DNA from: Lunularia cruciata
Lineage: Eukaryota; Streptophyta; Marchantiopsida; Lunulariales; Lunulariaceae
Assembly (NCBI GenBank): GCA_948567375.1
Contig: OX419756.1
Location: forward strand, 27,754,552-27,818,551
Reading direction: 5' to 3'
Length of the DNA stretch: 64,000 bases
Made by a program: the position numbers and the translations under genes. Shown piece after piece: positions 11,663-24,938 of this stretch (positions are counted from its first letter, which is position 1; every line of letters starts with the position of its first letter). The notes under the pieces are model-generated. The model ran no database searches. It had not been told where the DNA came from and saw nothing but the letters and a program-made list of their open reading frames with translations.

Positions 11663-13311
11663 CTTCCCAGTTTGTTAGGACCGGAATTCCCACCAGATCC
11701 ATGAGGGGAATTCATGGAGTATTCCCCTTGTACGTCACCTGTACTCCACACGTACTGCACCGTTAGAGCTTCGAAGATTGAAACTGGTTCTAAGGCAGGC
11801 AATCAGACTCCCTCGTAATAACCCCAAACTGAGCGTATGATACTTGATAGATACTTCCTAAAGCTATTAAAAAAGTCAAAACTCAAAGAAACTGGGAGAT
11901 GCTGCTTGCAGGTTCTCAACAAAAGACTTCCATGGCGCAGTGAGGCAGCCAGACCAAGAACAACCAACTCCTTTCAGAAATTGCTACACTCTTGCATTTA
12001 ACACGCAAAATTTTATAGGGTTCTGTAAATAAACAGGGAAACACAACTGTGAACTTCAAAATCCTCAACCCAATCTTACTTCGGAAACAAAACTGTGCAT
12101 CTCCATCACCCGTAACATGGCAGAATACACTACGCCATTCAGCCAAGCTCAGGACTACAGAAGAAGGAACATGAGAGAGGTATTCTCTGCATGATGACTT
12201 TAATGGGGGTTCATCGATATCTTTTCATCACAAACAAATGTACCTTTCACGGTAGATCGCATTCCTACTCTTTCTCCCCTATCCCTGAAAGTGCCGGTGA
12301 TACTTGGAGATGCAGACGACACTCCCAGAGAGGTGCTCGCTGGTCCTCATGTTATTCCAGGTGACGTTGGTGAAGGAGATGCCGAACGATCGAAGCCAAA
12401 CCCTGGCGGTCCTGTACCACCTACTCCTCCTAGCTCGCGCTTTGGAGTTACCCTAGGTGGTAGCTCGTCAAAGTCCCGCCTGGCATCTCGTTCAGAAGAA
12501 AATGTGATTACATGAGTGAAACAGATGAACCTAAAAGTTCGTTCTTCATTGTATGATTGATTCTTTGCTTGCAATAGCTCTAAAATTCCACTACTAAGCT
12601 AAGTTGTCTTTCATGGTTTACAACTTCTTTTTGAACCCAAGAACTGCTCACAATCTGGATCATATTTGGCAATCCGAGAAAATACCAATTGGCTCTCTTC
12701 TACACGAAAAATGCCAATCCACTGAATAGGGCAACCCTTAGATTATAGTCGATATATGACCGCCAAGGACACACCATCCTAGACGGACAAGAGAAAAATT
12801 CGCTGATTCTTATCCTGCTCTACGCTTCTTATAAGAATACCCCTTGAGATTGAATAAGCAGGGTGATATCCTATGAGGTTTAACAGAGGAATGACTCCTA
12901 GTTTACTCGAACTTTCTAAAACCGAAAGAACTGCCCACATTCTCGATGATAATGCACAGTTCCAGCATAAAAGAATCGACTATCTCCTCTTCCTAAAAGT
13001 GTCAATCAGCTCAATATACCTATGTTGAGAAATCAGTTAATTTCAGCAGATAAGTAACCACCTAAAACATGCCATCCTAGACTGAAAAGAAAAGACCTCC
13101 GACAAAGATAAAGAATGCTGATAGTATAACCACAGGGACAAATCACTCACGAGGCCTCTTTGACGAGGCGTCGTCGAGGAGGGGTGTGTTCAGGAGTTGA
13201 ACCAGCAGCCGACGCAGAATCTGAACTCACTGCTCCTCCACCACCTGCTGCCGACGAGACTGGCGAAGAAGGCGTGCCAGTTGAAGTTGTTGGCATTGTG
13301 GGTGCATCCAA
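11663..13311 (-). pseudogene. unrecognised multi-exon gene, unit 1 copy, damaged
   Basis: Exons inferred by phase and by comparison with unit 2: 13311-13151, 12530-12244, 12154-12080 and 11783-11663, with introns starting GTGAGT, GTACAT and GTAAGA. All phases join. Exon 1 encodes a Ser/Pro/Gly-rich start ending PPRRRLVK; exon 2 has PPRVTPKRE, GFGFDRSASPSPTSPG and GTFRDRGERVG; exon 3 has LAEWRSVFCHVTGDGDA; exon 4 has TVQYVWSTGDVQGEYSMNS. Compared with unit 2, the start codon is TTG (13311-13309) and exon 2 has TGA at 12349-12347, so this copy looks dead. A further exon may lie at about 11310-11040. I do not recognise the family. Confidence 0.4.
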
Positions 13312-13924
13312 TATTGCGACTGCATACACTGCGACTACCACCCAACTCCAGGAAACAAGATTAACCACAAAAACCCAATTATTCCTCTTTCTTGTCAATA
13401 GTGGGTCCTGGAACCAGGAACCCAATGTTGAACAGGGAGAAGTCCTCCAAGGGCTCCTCAACTTCTACCACAGATTCACAACTCAGTTGCCGTCACTTCT
13501 CTTTCTCATGTCATCTCCTTCTCCGATCTTTCCGTTCTCGAACTCTTCACATCATGGACCCTTCAATCCCGATTCCAATTATTTGAGCTATCAACACTCT
13601 TCAACCGATGGTTTCCTTCCCTACCGTCGTTCCCCAGCAGTGATTCTAAATCTTTATCAAATTTCGAATTCACTCAGAAGAACTAAAGTGTCATGTTTTC
13701 TTCTTCTTCTATCCATGCGGGCCTTGCTCTCTGCAAAGCGATGACAGTTGTAGCAGTGTGATCTCCGAGAAATTCTTCCTTCTAAACTCAAAATTCTATT
13801 CCGACATTGTTTGAGAGTGAAATTGCCGCATTGGTGTGAGATAGCACTATTTCCCTTTTGAAACATCCAGCAATACTCAATTCTGTTCGCATTCTTGTGT
13901 AATCCTACGCTGGAAATCACAATA

Positions 13925-16290
13925 TCAAATCTCCACTATCTCACACATTTTTTTTGTCTTTCTATACTAACATGAATCAAATGAACGCATCGTGTAATAT
14001 TTCAGCTCAGAGAATCTAAAAGAAACATTCTTGTTGGTTCGTTATGCCTCAATCACTTCACGTCGAATCTTGGATTGTAATATTAACGCAGATACGTTTT
14101 GATACTAGAATCAAGAAATACAATCAGCTAAGAATATCTTGACTCATGGATTATCCTAGCTTTTCTTGCAAGTTGACGTTGTTGTCGACTACATTAATCA
14201 TTTCCTGTATGTTCATGTGTCAGGGTGTACGTAACTCAGCCCATTCTGGCTTTGGCTGAAATCCAAGACTTCTCTCCGGAAGATCTGATCCTATTCTGAT
14301 CACGAGATCCTAATTAGCTGAATTGTGGTGGAAAAATCAAAAATATGATATCCCGACAACATTGACTTATCCTTACTACCTTTATTGGAATGAACTTCTA
14401 ACTCAGTGTGAATTTGCATTTTAGCACTTGAAGATTATCCAGATACTTACTAGTTGTATTGTTTATGGAGTACTCAATTGAAAAGTATGTGAATTAATGT
14501 GAGAATCTAGAGACACTAACTTCGGACAATTTTAATCTAAACAGTCTATTATTACTGGAAGTCTGAAAGTCTATTTTAATCGGCCTTTAAACCATTACTA
14601 CTGAAAACCAACATCTCCTTTGAGTATAAATTTGCGGTATTAGTTAATCAATATAACTTTTATTGCGAGACGACTATTTCTCTCAATACAAATCTGCCTT
14701 TGATGGTTTGAGGATTACTCTGGTATGTGAGATTATTCCTGTATAATTCTTGTAATTTCTACTAGAAACAAGTTTTCTGTCTTCATAAGAAATTGTATTT
14801 GAGCGTCTGAGGGTACTCTCGTGAATGTGATAGGCTGACAATTTGGTAATTGACCATGGCCTTGTTGATCGAAAGATTTGATTGCTATTACTGGACATTC
14901 GGGAATTTCTACAGGTACAATCAGAGATCGGAACCAACTACCCAACTGGATGTTTGCAGATTGGCTTCATACGTTCTTCGACAAAGTTGAACAATCCTGT
15001 GTGATCAGGGAGAGAACGACTATGATGGTTATACATCAGGTATGTTCCGAGTGCTTCAACTACCTCTGGAATGCACTTTAAGAAGTTCTCTGGGAGGGGA
15101 TATCTATTTAATGTAGCTTTTCGAGAATATCTTATTTCACATATTTCTCATACATGTGGGAAATCCAGATGCAGCAGTACGAATCGTTGCTACTCTCATG
15201 ACCGAATAAAAGGAGAAAGAAAAATATCTCCCTGAAATGTAGGTCCACACCTTGCTCGAGATGTGGTCGCTAAGATCGACAGGAAACGACATATTCATCG
15301 ATATGGAACAAGTTAGGGTGGCTATGTTGTGATTAAGGCCAAAATCACTGTTTCAACGGCTTATAATTCTTACTGGGAACACAACCCTCGAAAATCCTGG
15401 GTGTTTCAGCGGACGTTGGACTCAGATATGGATGTATAAGTAAACATCAATGCTTTCAGACTTGTCAGCTATTGTGGAAGAAGGCCAGATCTGAGAAGTA
15501 CCGTGAGAAAACTAATGCATGATGCAAAGACCCGGAAACAGATCCTATCTCGTACATCTTACTGAAACTTACGGTGTAAACATCGAACTTGCTGTGCAGA
15601 ATCTTTATCATTACCGCACTTTGCAAATTTGATAATCGAGTTTCCACATCCACAAACAAAGGGAAAAGCCGATTACGAAGTGCTGTGGCCACTTTCCACT
15701 GCAAGATAATATCTAGTCAGGCCCATCAACCATTGGGAAACAACTAATTTGTAGATGACCATTTTGCAAATAACCGCTCCTTGTAGAGTAACATGGCAAG
15801 GGTAAGAACAAACCCTAAATCACTACCAGACTTCTTTGTTCGTGATATTCAGAAGACATGCTACACGAGTTCAGAAGTTCAGAAGACATGCTAGACACCT
15901 TCTGTTACCAAAATCCATTAAGAGATGTGAAGTAGAGCTTCCACAATGGATGTAGCATGTATCTACAAAAGGGAAGCTTAATCTACAGAGGAAATCCAGA
16001 ACTTCATCATGAGGATCAGTCGTTTACTCGAAGCGCATTTACGACTGGGTGGGTTACAAGCAAGACAAGACAGAAAACTGAAGTGATACAAGCACTAAGG
16101 AACAAAATTGGGGTTTTAATGATGAAACCAGAATCATGCGTCAGTTCTAAATACACCTTGTTTAAGGGACACTACTTGGGAAGTTCAAAACTTTCTCTGA
16201 ACATATCAACAGAGGTTTTAGAGACAATTTTGAATTTTGTTGAATCTGAGAATTATTACTGATACGTTTCATATCTTTATGAATGAAATC
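13925..16290. other. non-coding part of unit 1 between the unknown gene and ACP-a
   Basis: No supported exon. 13925-14380 and 15290-16290 align with unit 2 (about 28590-29010 and 29010-30190). About 14385-15287 is present only in unit 1, so it is either an insertion here or a deletion in unit 2. Short open frames are not conserved between units. Confidence 0.5.
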
Positions 16291-16297
16291 ATTCCGA

Positions 16298-17274
16298 TCA
16301 CTTAGCTCGTGGATGGGAAGCCATGTATTCAATTGCATCGTGACATGAGGAAATCTTGTCTGCCTCGCTATCTGGAATCTCAATGGCAAATTCCTCCTCC
16401 AGAGCCATGACCACTTCTACAACATCCAGACTGTCAAGTCCAAGGTCACTTTGGAAGTGAGCCTCTGGATTTACCTGTATTTGTCAACCAAAGATCAGCG
16501 AACAATACCGCTCACGAGCATTGTTTAGAGACCTATTCATCACCTAACTCCGGTCACAGCACAAAGATTTACGTTTCTTAGAAGTGCTTTGTATCTTCAC
16601 ACAAGCACTTTCAAGAACATAAATCTTGAAGGTATTCTCCCCTCTACTACCCGGCCTGGATCCGCTGGTAAACTCCACCCTAATCATCACGGGGGTTACA
16701 TTGGCGAAGCAACAAGACTAGTAACCTCATAACCTAAATGATACCGAATCCGCACACATAACTCTTGCAATTGGAGAAAAACCTAATTGACCAGTTCTCG
16801 AGTGCCGAATCAGCTAACCTGTCGACTCAAATCGGACTGTGAGGAATAGCATACTACATCGAGGAAAACTCTTGTTCGTTACTGAATAAAGCGGGCACTT
16901 ACTTAAATCTAGTGCAGGAGGCCAAAGAGCGCATTCTACAGAGGCTTCAGCTGTGACCTCCCAGGCTCTTCCAGGTCAAAGCTTACGGCCAAATTCACTA
17001 CCACAATCACATCCAAGTTGGTAGAATTTGTCAACGATGCAACCAAGAGAGAGAAACTGACCTTAGCGGGATCAACCTTCTCCTGTTTCTTGACTAATTC
17101 CAGAACACGTTCAGTGACCAAGCCCTTGTCCAAGTAAGTTCCATGAGCCTCGCTGGAGAAGTTATTAGCCGGGCTAATTCCCCTGTAAGAAGTACTGGCC
17201 GCCACACTCATTCGACAGTGTTGCAGCAAACTGGTGCGCACAACACCAGCGGATGATCGCAAAGCAGCCAGCAT
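16298..17274 (-). CDS. mitochondrial acyl carrier protein, copy a1
   Basis: Carries growing acyl chains on a phosphopantetheine arm for mitochondrial fatty acid and lipoate synthesis; ACP is also a complex I component in many eukaryotes. Exon 1 is 17274-17062 (71 codons: Arg/Ser-rich presequence [20 protein letters not shown], then [16 protein letters not shown]). The intron is 16475-17061, starting GTCAGT. Exon 2 is 16474-16298 (58 codons plus stop), with the modification site [18 protein letters not shown]; Ser is the pantetheine attachment point. Total 129 aa, normal for a mitochondrial ACP with its presequence. No lesions are seen. It lies 2 kb from a diverged paralogue in the same orientation. 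Confidence 0.93.
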
Positions 17275-17279
17275 CGTGA

Positions 17280-19330
17280 CTCAATTTCTGTCGTTCGAAG
17301 CACCACTTCTGCCCCAAAATCTCTTCGGCCTTACAACATGCAATCAACTCTCGAGTGTTGGAGATCGGTCATAGTATTATGCGCTCAGATCCGTGTAAAG
17401 CCAGCAGTCCCTTGTGAGTGAATCTCCGCTACTCTGTACTGTATACTGTGGCATTCTTCGTCACTACCATGTGCTCTTATATCAAACTGCAATTTTCTTA
17501 CAAAAGCAATATCATATTGCCTTTTCCAGACTAATAACCCACCTTGACGCTATAGTAGGGAACTGGGTTATGTGAAAAGAGGCAAGTAAACACAGCTATA
17601 AAGGGGAATGGTGTTTATGCCCCAAGATATTGTAGCAAAAGTACTTTTACTTCTAATTTATTCTACTTTTGGGGTTCTTATTTTTTGGTTAGTTATACTT
17701 GTCATCAGTTTCAAGGTTTCGGGTGTTATGGTTGGCAGCAGTTTTATCTAGTAAACCTCCCACTACAGATTAAACTATCAAAATTTTGATTGATTTCAGT
17801 TTATGGTGCTTTTCTTGCATGAAATGGTTACAGGGTTTGTTCTAGATCTTTCTTTGTAAATTCTAGTTGGAATCGTTGAATTTTCCTAAGACTGGTACTC
17901 GATCAGTCATCGATGAGCATATTTACTTCTTTTGACTAGTACCGTGTGACCCAAGGTATCAGGTTAGGAGTTGGTTTTATAGGCACCTTCTACTCTACAG
18001 ATCAAAGGATGCAGAAGAGGAGACGATGACTCCAGGGTTCCCAGCTCAGAGCATGCTCAACCTAGCTACTAGAATCACTTTCCTTGATTGTGGTCCTCAG
18101 CACTAGGCAAGATACAAATCCGGTTGACCCTTAGAGCGACTAATCTGGTGGCATGAGGCGAATTGGGTGTCAATAATGCATGCATGAGATTCGAGTAATC
18201 TTCAGTTGCTTACCTCCTAGATCATGTCAATTCCAAATAAAATAATCTGCCACGTTTTCAGTGTCACCAGCTCGTTAGCTTTGAAGGTCTCAAGCTTGAA
18301 CCAAATCATCAACTTCACAGGGGAACTTGTTCATTGAATTTCGATTGTTCTTTTCTTTGATTTCTGCTACTAGAGCTTAACTCAAATTATGTCTGCAGGG
18401 ATGTTTGAGTTTTTCTTGAAAGCAAACGCTCCACCTGCAATTTGCAGATTACTTTCACTGACAATGTTTACCTGACCATTTACTTAGAGGCTATAGCGAA
18501 GAGATTTCAAATTACACTATGTGTGCCAGTTCAGTCCACCTGCCGCTGAAGATGGATACCAGGTTCCGCAACAGGATTGGAAGTACGATAAAAAGACGAA
18601 CCAAACGTATGAAATACATTAGGCATCCTCATTGTACACCTCATTTTCTTGTTGAATCCCAGTGCTGCTACTACAAGTTAGACGATCACCAAGGTTAGAA
18701 TGAAAAGGAGAAAAGCACAATGAGGTTCACTGAGCATGTATTATTGAGGTAAAGGGTATGCAGGATGTACTGATCTGTCGATTCCAGCAGAACTCCAAAA
18801 ACAAACCTAGTGTAGGTTGCCATCACATAGAGATCACCTTTGCTAGCCTCTTCTATGAAAGCCAACCAAATGTGATGGCTGGCGAAAGTGCAAATCGCAT
18901 ATTCAAAATTGCGGTATCGTCTTCAATCGCAGTCATATTAGGTTCCATGCTAGTACTAACAAACATTTCATGATCCATTCCACGTACAGGGATTGCGCTA
19001 ATTGTAATGAATGGTTTGTTTTGCTACAGCTAGCTACCCTCTCCAGAAAACGAGTGGTGATCCCATCCTCAAACATCTTTCAAATTCATTGTTGAAGACG
19101 AGCAGGGAAGATAGATTCATCCGAGAAAGACGACATGGAGGTATACAAAATTTGGAGCCTTGATAATTAAAAGAGGGTAATGAGTCAATCTTCCATACAC
19201 CCTGCTGAATGGACTCTACTTGGTAAATGTCAAAACTTGCTTGCTGTCAACAGAGACTACAAAGATATTTTGAATCTGTTGACGAGTATTATTATTGACA
19301 GTCGTCACAGGTTTTTCATCATATTCATTC
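17280..19330. other. non-coding part of unit 1 between ACP-a and ACP-b
   Basis: Upstream region of ACP-a. The stretch of about 17690-19090 is missing from unit 2, where the flanks are joined at about 31585 with a TTG microhomology. I see no gene, element ends or RNA in it. Confidence 0.5.
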
Positions 19331-19333
19331 GGA

Positions 19334-20384
19334 TCACTTTGCTCGTGGCTGTGAAGCAATGTACTCAATTGCGTCTTGGCATGAAAATATCTTATCTGCT
19401 TCACTGTCGGGAATCTCGATGCTGAACTCTTCCTCAAAGGCCATGACAATTTCCACCGTGTCCAAACTGTCAAGTCCAAGATCATTTTGGAAGTGGGACT
19501 TTGGATTTACCTGTAGAAGCACCGAGAACACAAGAATAAGCAGATGAGACCTGTCATAATTGGTTAGGTAACTTGTGAGCAACATAATGCAAACCACAAT
19601 CTCAGGGCTTGGAGAAAAGTTATGAAACTAAATGCTTCTGTGTTTATGCTTGACATGCGGAGATGAGCAACGAAACCTTAATTAAATAGATTGCTCCACT
19701 CTTTTAATAAACACAAACAAGGCCTCCTCGTCACTTAATTCATGAACAGTCTCTCCATTTTGAGCGCCGATCCACCAGATAGACACCTGTCCAGGTATGA
19801 GCCTAACGAGATTTTGTCGAAGGGATGGCTGATTCAAGGACAAAATCCATTTGAACGTGACCTCTAGAAGTGTTCCAACGACCGCAAAGTTCTCGCTTGC
19901 CATTTTCTTCTATAAAGAACGAGGTTCAGCTCTAGATGTAAGCAACTTCGATTTTGAGCTGATGTGAAGAATAACGGTCCTCTAAAGAAAAGAAGCTAGT
20001 TCGCCTCTAACGTTCACTCTTGCCACTCAAAACGCCAAACCCATCGTGTACGCCTTTTGCCCAGTAGCTTAACGTCCTGATCACTTCCGCCAAGAAATCA
20101 CCACCACCCCAATTACCAAACACGAATCAAAATCTCGTCAAGGCCGTATGACAACTCACCTTAGCGGGATCGACCTTTTCCATCTTCTTCACTAAAGAGA
20201 TAACGCGATCGGTCACCACGCCCTTGTCCAAGTAAGTTCCATGAGCCTGGCTGGACGTATCACTGGCGAAGCCAATTCTGCCCTCCGGAACTCCTCTGTA
20301 AGTCGTGGCCGCAACACTCACACGACAATGTTGCAGCAAACTGGTGCGCACAACAGCCGCAGACGATCGCAAAGCAGCCAGCAT
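19334..20384 (-). CDS. mitochondrial acyl carrier protein, copy b1
   Basis: Exon 1 is 20384-20160 (75 codons, presequence [20 protein letters not shown], then [20 protein letters not shown]). The intron is 19511-20159, starting GTGAGT. Exon 2 is 19510-19334, with [18 protein letters not shown] around the pantetheinylated Ser and ending ASQPRAK. Total 133 aa. It is the same fold and gene structure as copy a1 (same intron position, after DPAK) but clearly diverged, so the a/b pair predates the block duplication. It is intact. Confidence 0.93.
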
Positions 20385-20663
20385 TGTGTCCTAATTACAG
20401 TCTAATCCAACCCAGCTGCTGGTCAAAATCTACTCTACACAGATTCCGACACCACCACCTGCGCTGCAGTCCCAGGTGTGAAATTTTGACGATCAATCGT
20501 TCGTTCTGAGAGTTCAGATTCGTCTTCGCTTACAGGCAGTGCAACGCATGGTCCCTTTCTGGTACATCCCGATGATCTGTTACACCCCTGTAGAAGATTC
20601 CGACCCTCAGGTAAACTACACTGTAGAGGCGGGAAGTATAGTCGCGTTCGTAGTTAGGGCAAC

Positions 20664-22346
20664 GCCCTTATTTCAGAATTTGCCAACGCCCGTTGTTGGT
20701 GCCAAGACAAACGTGTCTTGTGCAAGATGGCAGTCAGGAATAGCATCCCGCACTCTTCCTCAAACAACCGGATAACAGAAAAGCGAAGCTTGTTACCATT
20801 TGTCTATTGCCCTTGTGATCATATGTCGTTTCCGAGGTGGAGTTGTGTTCGTTGTCCTACTCGACAGTGCCAAAATCTGAAACCTTTTGGGTCCAAGATT
20901 TTAATCTCAGTTACACTTGCCACATTAGCTAAACTGTCCGAACTAAAGGTGCAACGGACAACGCATTAGTTTATTAAGATCGGTTGATTAGGAACATGGA
21001 TTGGTTATTTAGGTCTTGGTTGACTATGGTCTCATTTGTGCGCTTAATTACTGTTGACAACCCGAATGAGCTTTACCAACTTCTAGTTCTACTTTGTAAT
21101 GCCACTTCATATGAATGTTTATTGAGCTTTTTTAACCCGTATGTAGAATTTTGAAACGCATTTAGTAAGGAGTTAGTTAGATTTCTTGGATATAGATGGT
21201 AAGAACTGTCCCAACTTAAAGGTTTGCTTTCTTTGTCTCTCACTATCTTTAACTTCGTGGTAGTAGCAAGACCAGAGCTTCATAACTTGTCACATGCACC
21301 TGGATGAGTCTGCTATTACCCACATACAAGTCATCACAGTGTCCAAGAGAAGTAGCTGTGAACAACAGTGGAAACCTTCGACACAAGTAACCCCTGGAGA
21401 CTTCGTGAAACGATGAGTTTTCGTTTGCAAAATATTTTTAGATATTATGAACTGCATGTATAGTCATAATGTTTCTAAACTGGATCCAGTGGTGACTCAT
21501 GATCAGTCAACTCCACTAAACACGCTCGACAGACTTTGTGACAACAATTGCTACAGATTCTCGTGACAGGACTACTGCAAGTAATGAAAGTCCGATCTCT
21601 ATGGCTGCCGTTATCATAACATCTGCAACGCGTCTATTTGTTCTCTGCTTTCTTGGTCAAGGAACCTAAATACATTCTGTGCGAGGTGGACCAGGACACA
21701 CACATGTTGTATTCCATATGGGCGAGTTTCCTATCTTGTAATCCTCAAGATGCTTTCTAGAAGAAGGAAGGCCACCCTCATGTATTTGAGAAGTGGGAGC
21801 AGAAGCCGTTCACTTAGGACTGAACCGGACATATGCATGTGGGAGATGCAAGCAAGAAGAAATGCTAGAAAGCTAGGGAGATGCAAGCCAACCCTACGTA
21901 TTGCATACTTGCCTGACTACACTCATCTAAGTGCTGGCTGAGTCGGCACTTGCCTTCTTGGCTTGAACCATTGACTGTCCTAGTTTGACTCGTCCACTTT
22001 AAGGTGATCATGGGCTATAAAGGATTATCATGCATCCAAATGGCAAGGAAAAGGGGTGCTTCCGCAGGCTTTCGCTTAAAAAAGCGCGCCTGTAAGTGAG
22101 TTGTATGATCTTGTATAGAACACATAGGCTGTATCAAAGATGAAGATGTATTTACCTGCCTTGACTCGCTTGAGATGGCAAAGCTGGCGTTGCCTGTGAC
22201 GTGGGTGGAACCTTCGCGAAGAATTGATTGGGTATTACAGGGACTAGATAGTTTCCAAATTGTGAATCAAAGCTTTTATAATTTCCCGGAGCTCCCATTG
22301 TTTGAGCTCGTTGTAGAGCACTACGTTTGGCTTGCTGGATGCGAAT
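20664..22346. other. spacer between the duplication units
   Basis: Single-copy in this window. No convincing gene. A short member of the dispersed GAAGCCGTTC repeat lies at about 21795-21811. The open frame 22175-22396 (+) crosses the unit boundary and has no recognisable domain. On the minus strand a different exon-like frame (about 22407-22245) ends at a stop; neither is supported well enough to call. Confidence 0.4.
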
Positions 22347-23286
22347 ATCCTCACCGTGTTTTTGTGCATTTGGTGGTTCATGTCTCCGTAGATTGACCTA
22401 AAAATTTCCGATCATTAGTAATGAGCAAACTAAAACAACACAAATATTCTGCCGTCATCCTAAAATCCATTAGGGTCATCGCACATTCTCGATATCTTCT
22501 AACGAAGCGCTGTCCCAACTACCTTGCCGATAATCTAGACAGTCTGTTCATTTCTTGCATTTCCTTTTGTCAGGATAATTCTCTACAGCTTCGAAGCATG
22601 AGTACATCAACATCTAGATGCCTTAAAATCCAAAAGACACTCCCAACGACATAATGAGCTTTTACTCAACAGCGTATGCTGATCTCGCAAAGAAAGTTTT
22701 GGAAATATACCTCTGGTCGCCGTCCGAGAGGTCGAGCATCAGTTGCGCCAGGATTTGCTGCAAATGGTGGTCTGCAAAGGACCAACAGTGAATCAGCAAG
22801 AAAATTGCCAACGCTGCAGGGACAGCTTGTTGAACGTAGTAATGATATAATTGCGACGCCAGCAAGTGTCGAGCCATTCATAGCACCGAATGGTTCACAG
22901 TCAGATAATTTTCTTTCTTCAGTTGGCACTTGACTCGCTACTTCTGCAATATCAGATAGAGATCGAAAACACTTGCAAGATGGTTGTTGCAGAAAAGTTA
23001 GAGTGAATTGCTGAACTGAACTCCTAGATGCTATGCAAAAGTTGATTATGTCAACTCATAGGTTTGATCTACAACATGCGAATGTGAAGGAAACGTTCAC
23101 CAAGACTACGATTCATCTAACTCGACTACAGTTCATTAAGAGCAAATAGAAACTCTGCCGTATAGTACAATCCGGAACGTCCTTGTAGCTTCTTACACCA
23201 TCAGTTTATTAATCAACGCTCCTAGGACTACCAGCCAAATAATAGCACTGAGAATTATAAGCTGCATTTACAAAAGCAGCTCTCAC

Positions 23287-24938
23287 CTTCCCAGTTTGTT
23301 AGGACCAGAATTCCCACCAGATCCATGAGGGGAATTCATGGAGTATTCCCCTTGTACGTCACCTGTACTCCACACGTACTGCACCGTTAGAGCATCGAAG
23401 ATTGAGACTGGTTATAAGGCAGGCAATCAGATTCCCTCGTAAGAACCCCAGACTGAGCGTCTGATACTAGATAGATACTTCCTAAAGCTATTAAAAAAGT
23501 CAAAACTCAAAGAAACTGGGACAAGCTGCTTGCAGGTTCTCAACAAAAGACTTCCAAGGCGATGTGAGGCAGCCAGATCAAAAGCATCCAATTCTTTTCA
23601 GAAATTGCTACACTCTTGCATTTAACACGCAAAATTTTATAGGGTTCTGTAAATGAACAGGCAACAACAACTGTGAACTTCAAAATCCTCCACCCAGTCT
23701 AACTTCCGAACAAAACTGTGCATCTCCATCACCCGTAACATGGCAGAATACACTACGCCATTCAGCCAAGCTCAGGACTACAGAAGAAGGAACATGAGAG
23801 AGGTATTCTCTGCATGATGACTTTAATGGGGGATCATCGGTATCTTTTCATCACAAACAAATGTACCTTTCACGGTAGGTCGTATTCCTACTCTTTCTCC
23901 CCTATCCCTGAAAGTGCCGGTGATGCTTGGAGACGCAGACGACACTCCCAGAGAGGTGCTGGCTGGTCCTCCTGTTATTCCAGGTGACGTTGGTGAAGGA
24001 GATGCCGAACGATCGAAGCCAAACCCTGGCGGTCCTGTACCACCTACTCCTCCTACCTCGCGCTTTGGAGTTACCCTAGGTGGTAGCTCGTCAAAGTGCC
24101 GCCTGGCATCTCGTTCAGAAGAAAATGTGATTACATGAGTGAAACAGATGAACCTAAAAGTTCGTTCTTCATTGTTGATTGATTCTTTGCTTGCCAGTAG
24201 CTCTAAAGTTCCACTACCAAGTTACGTTGTCATTCATAGTTTACAACATCTTTTTGAAACCCAAAAATTGCTCACAATCTGGACCATACTTGGCAATCCG
24301 AGAAAAAACCAATTGGCTCTCTTCTGCACGAAAAATGCAAATCTGCTGAATATGGCAACCCCATTAAATTATAGCCGATATATGACCGCCAAGGACACAA
24401 CATCCTAGACGGACAAGAGAAAAATTCGCTGATTCATATCCTGCTCCACGCTCCTTACAAGAATACCCCTTGAGATTGAATAAGCAGGGTGATATCTTAC
24501 GAATTATAACAGAGGAATGACTCCTAGTTTACTCGAACTTTCTAAAACCGAAAGAACTGCCCACATTCTCGATGATAATGCACAGTTCCAGCATAAAAGA
24601 ATCGACTATCTCCTCTTGCTAAAAGTGTCAATCAGCTCAATATACCTATGTTGAGAAATCAGTTAATGTCAGCAGATAAGTAACCATCGAAAGACATGCC
24701 ATCCTAGACTGACAAGAAAAGACCTCCTACAAAGATAAAGAATGCAGATAGTATAACCACAGGAGCAAATCACTCACGAGGCCGCTTTGACGAGGCGTCG
24801 TCGAGGAGGGGTGTGTTCAGGAGTTGAACCAGCAGCCGACGCAGAATCTGAACTCACTGCTCCTCCACCACCTCCTGCCGACGAGACTGGCGAAGAAGGC
24901 GTGCCAGTCGAAGTTGTAGGCGATGTGGGTGCATCCAT
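23287..24938 (-). CDS. unrecognised multi-exon gene, unit 2 copy
   Basis: Exons 24938-24778, 24153-23867, 23777 to about 23704, and 23407-23287. It starts ATG (MDAPTSPTTSTG). The residues just after the start are low-complexity Ser/Thr/Pro/Gly, followed by a basic RRRLVK and a Ser/Pro-rich exon 2 open to its GTACAT donor. No membrane segment or catalytic motif is visible. Exon 3 differs from unit 1 by a one-base loss beside its donor, which is GTTAGA instead of GTAAGA, so splicing or frame may be disturbed here too. An alternative acceptor for exon 2 (just before codons R-H-F-D) also keeps phase. A possible 3' exon is at about 22935-22660. The function is unknown, and a non-coding transcript cannot be excluded. 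Confidence 0.35.

Larger units (their letters stand above)
10722..20663. repeat. segmental tandem duplication, unit 1
   Basis: About 9.9 kb that recurs, in the same orientation and order, at 22347-33155. Matching landmarks are 11663-13311 with 23287-24938 (unrecognised gene), 16298-17274 with 30197-31171 (ACP-a) and 19334-20384 with 31828-32876 (ACP-b). Unit 1 has extra blocks at about 14385-15287 and 17690-19090 that unit 2 lacks. Homology starts at ATCCTCA and ends at GTTAGGGCAA. The left end lies close to the Copia LTR. Confidence 0.93.

Noticed and set aside
13160-13744. Long + strand open frame (194 codons) opposite the unknown gene
   Set aside because: The unit 2 counterpart is disrupted, and the minus strand has a donor (GTGAGT) and phase-compatible exons, so this is a shadow.
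21750-21941. Arg/Ser-rich small open frame
   Set aside because: Overlaps a dispersed-repeat fragment, with no splice sites or homology.
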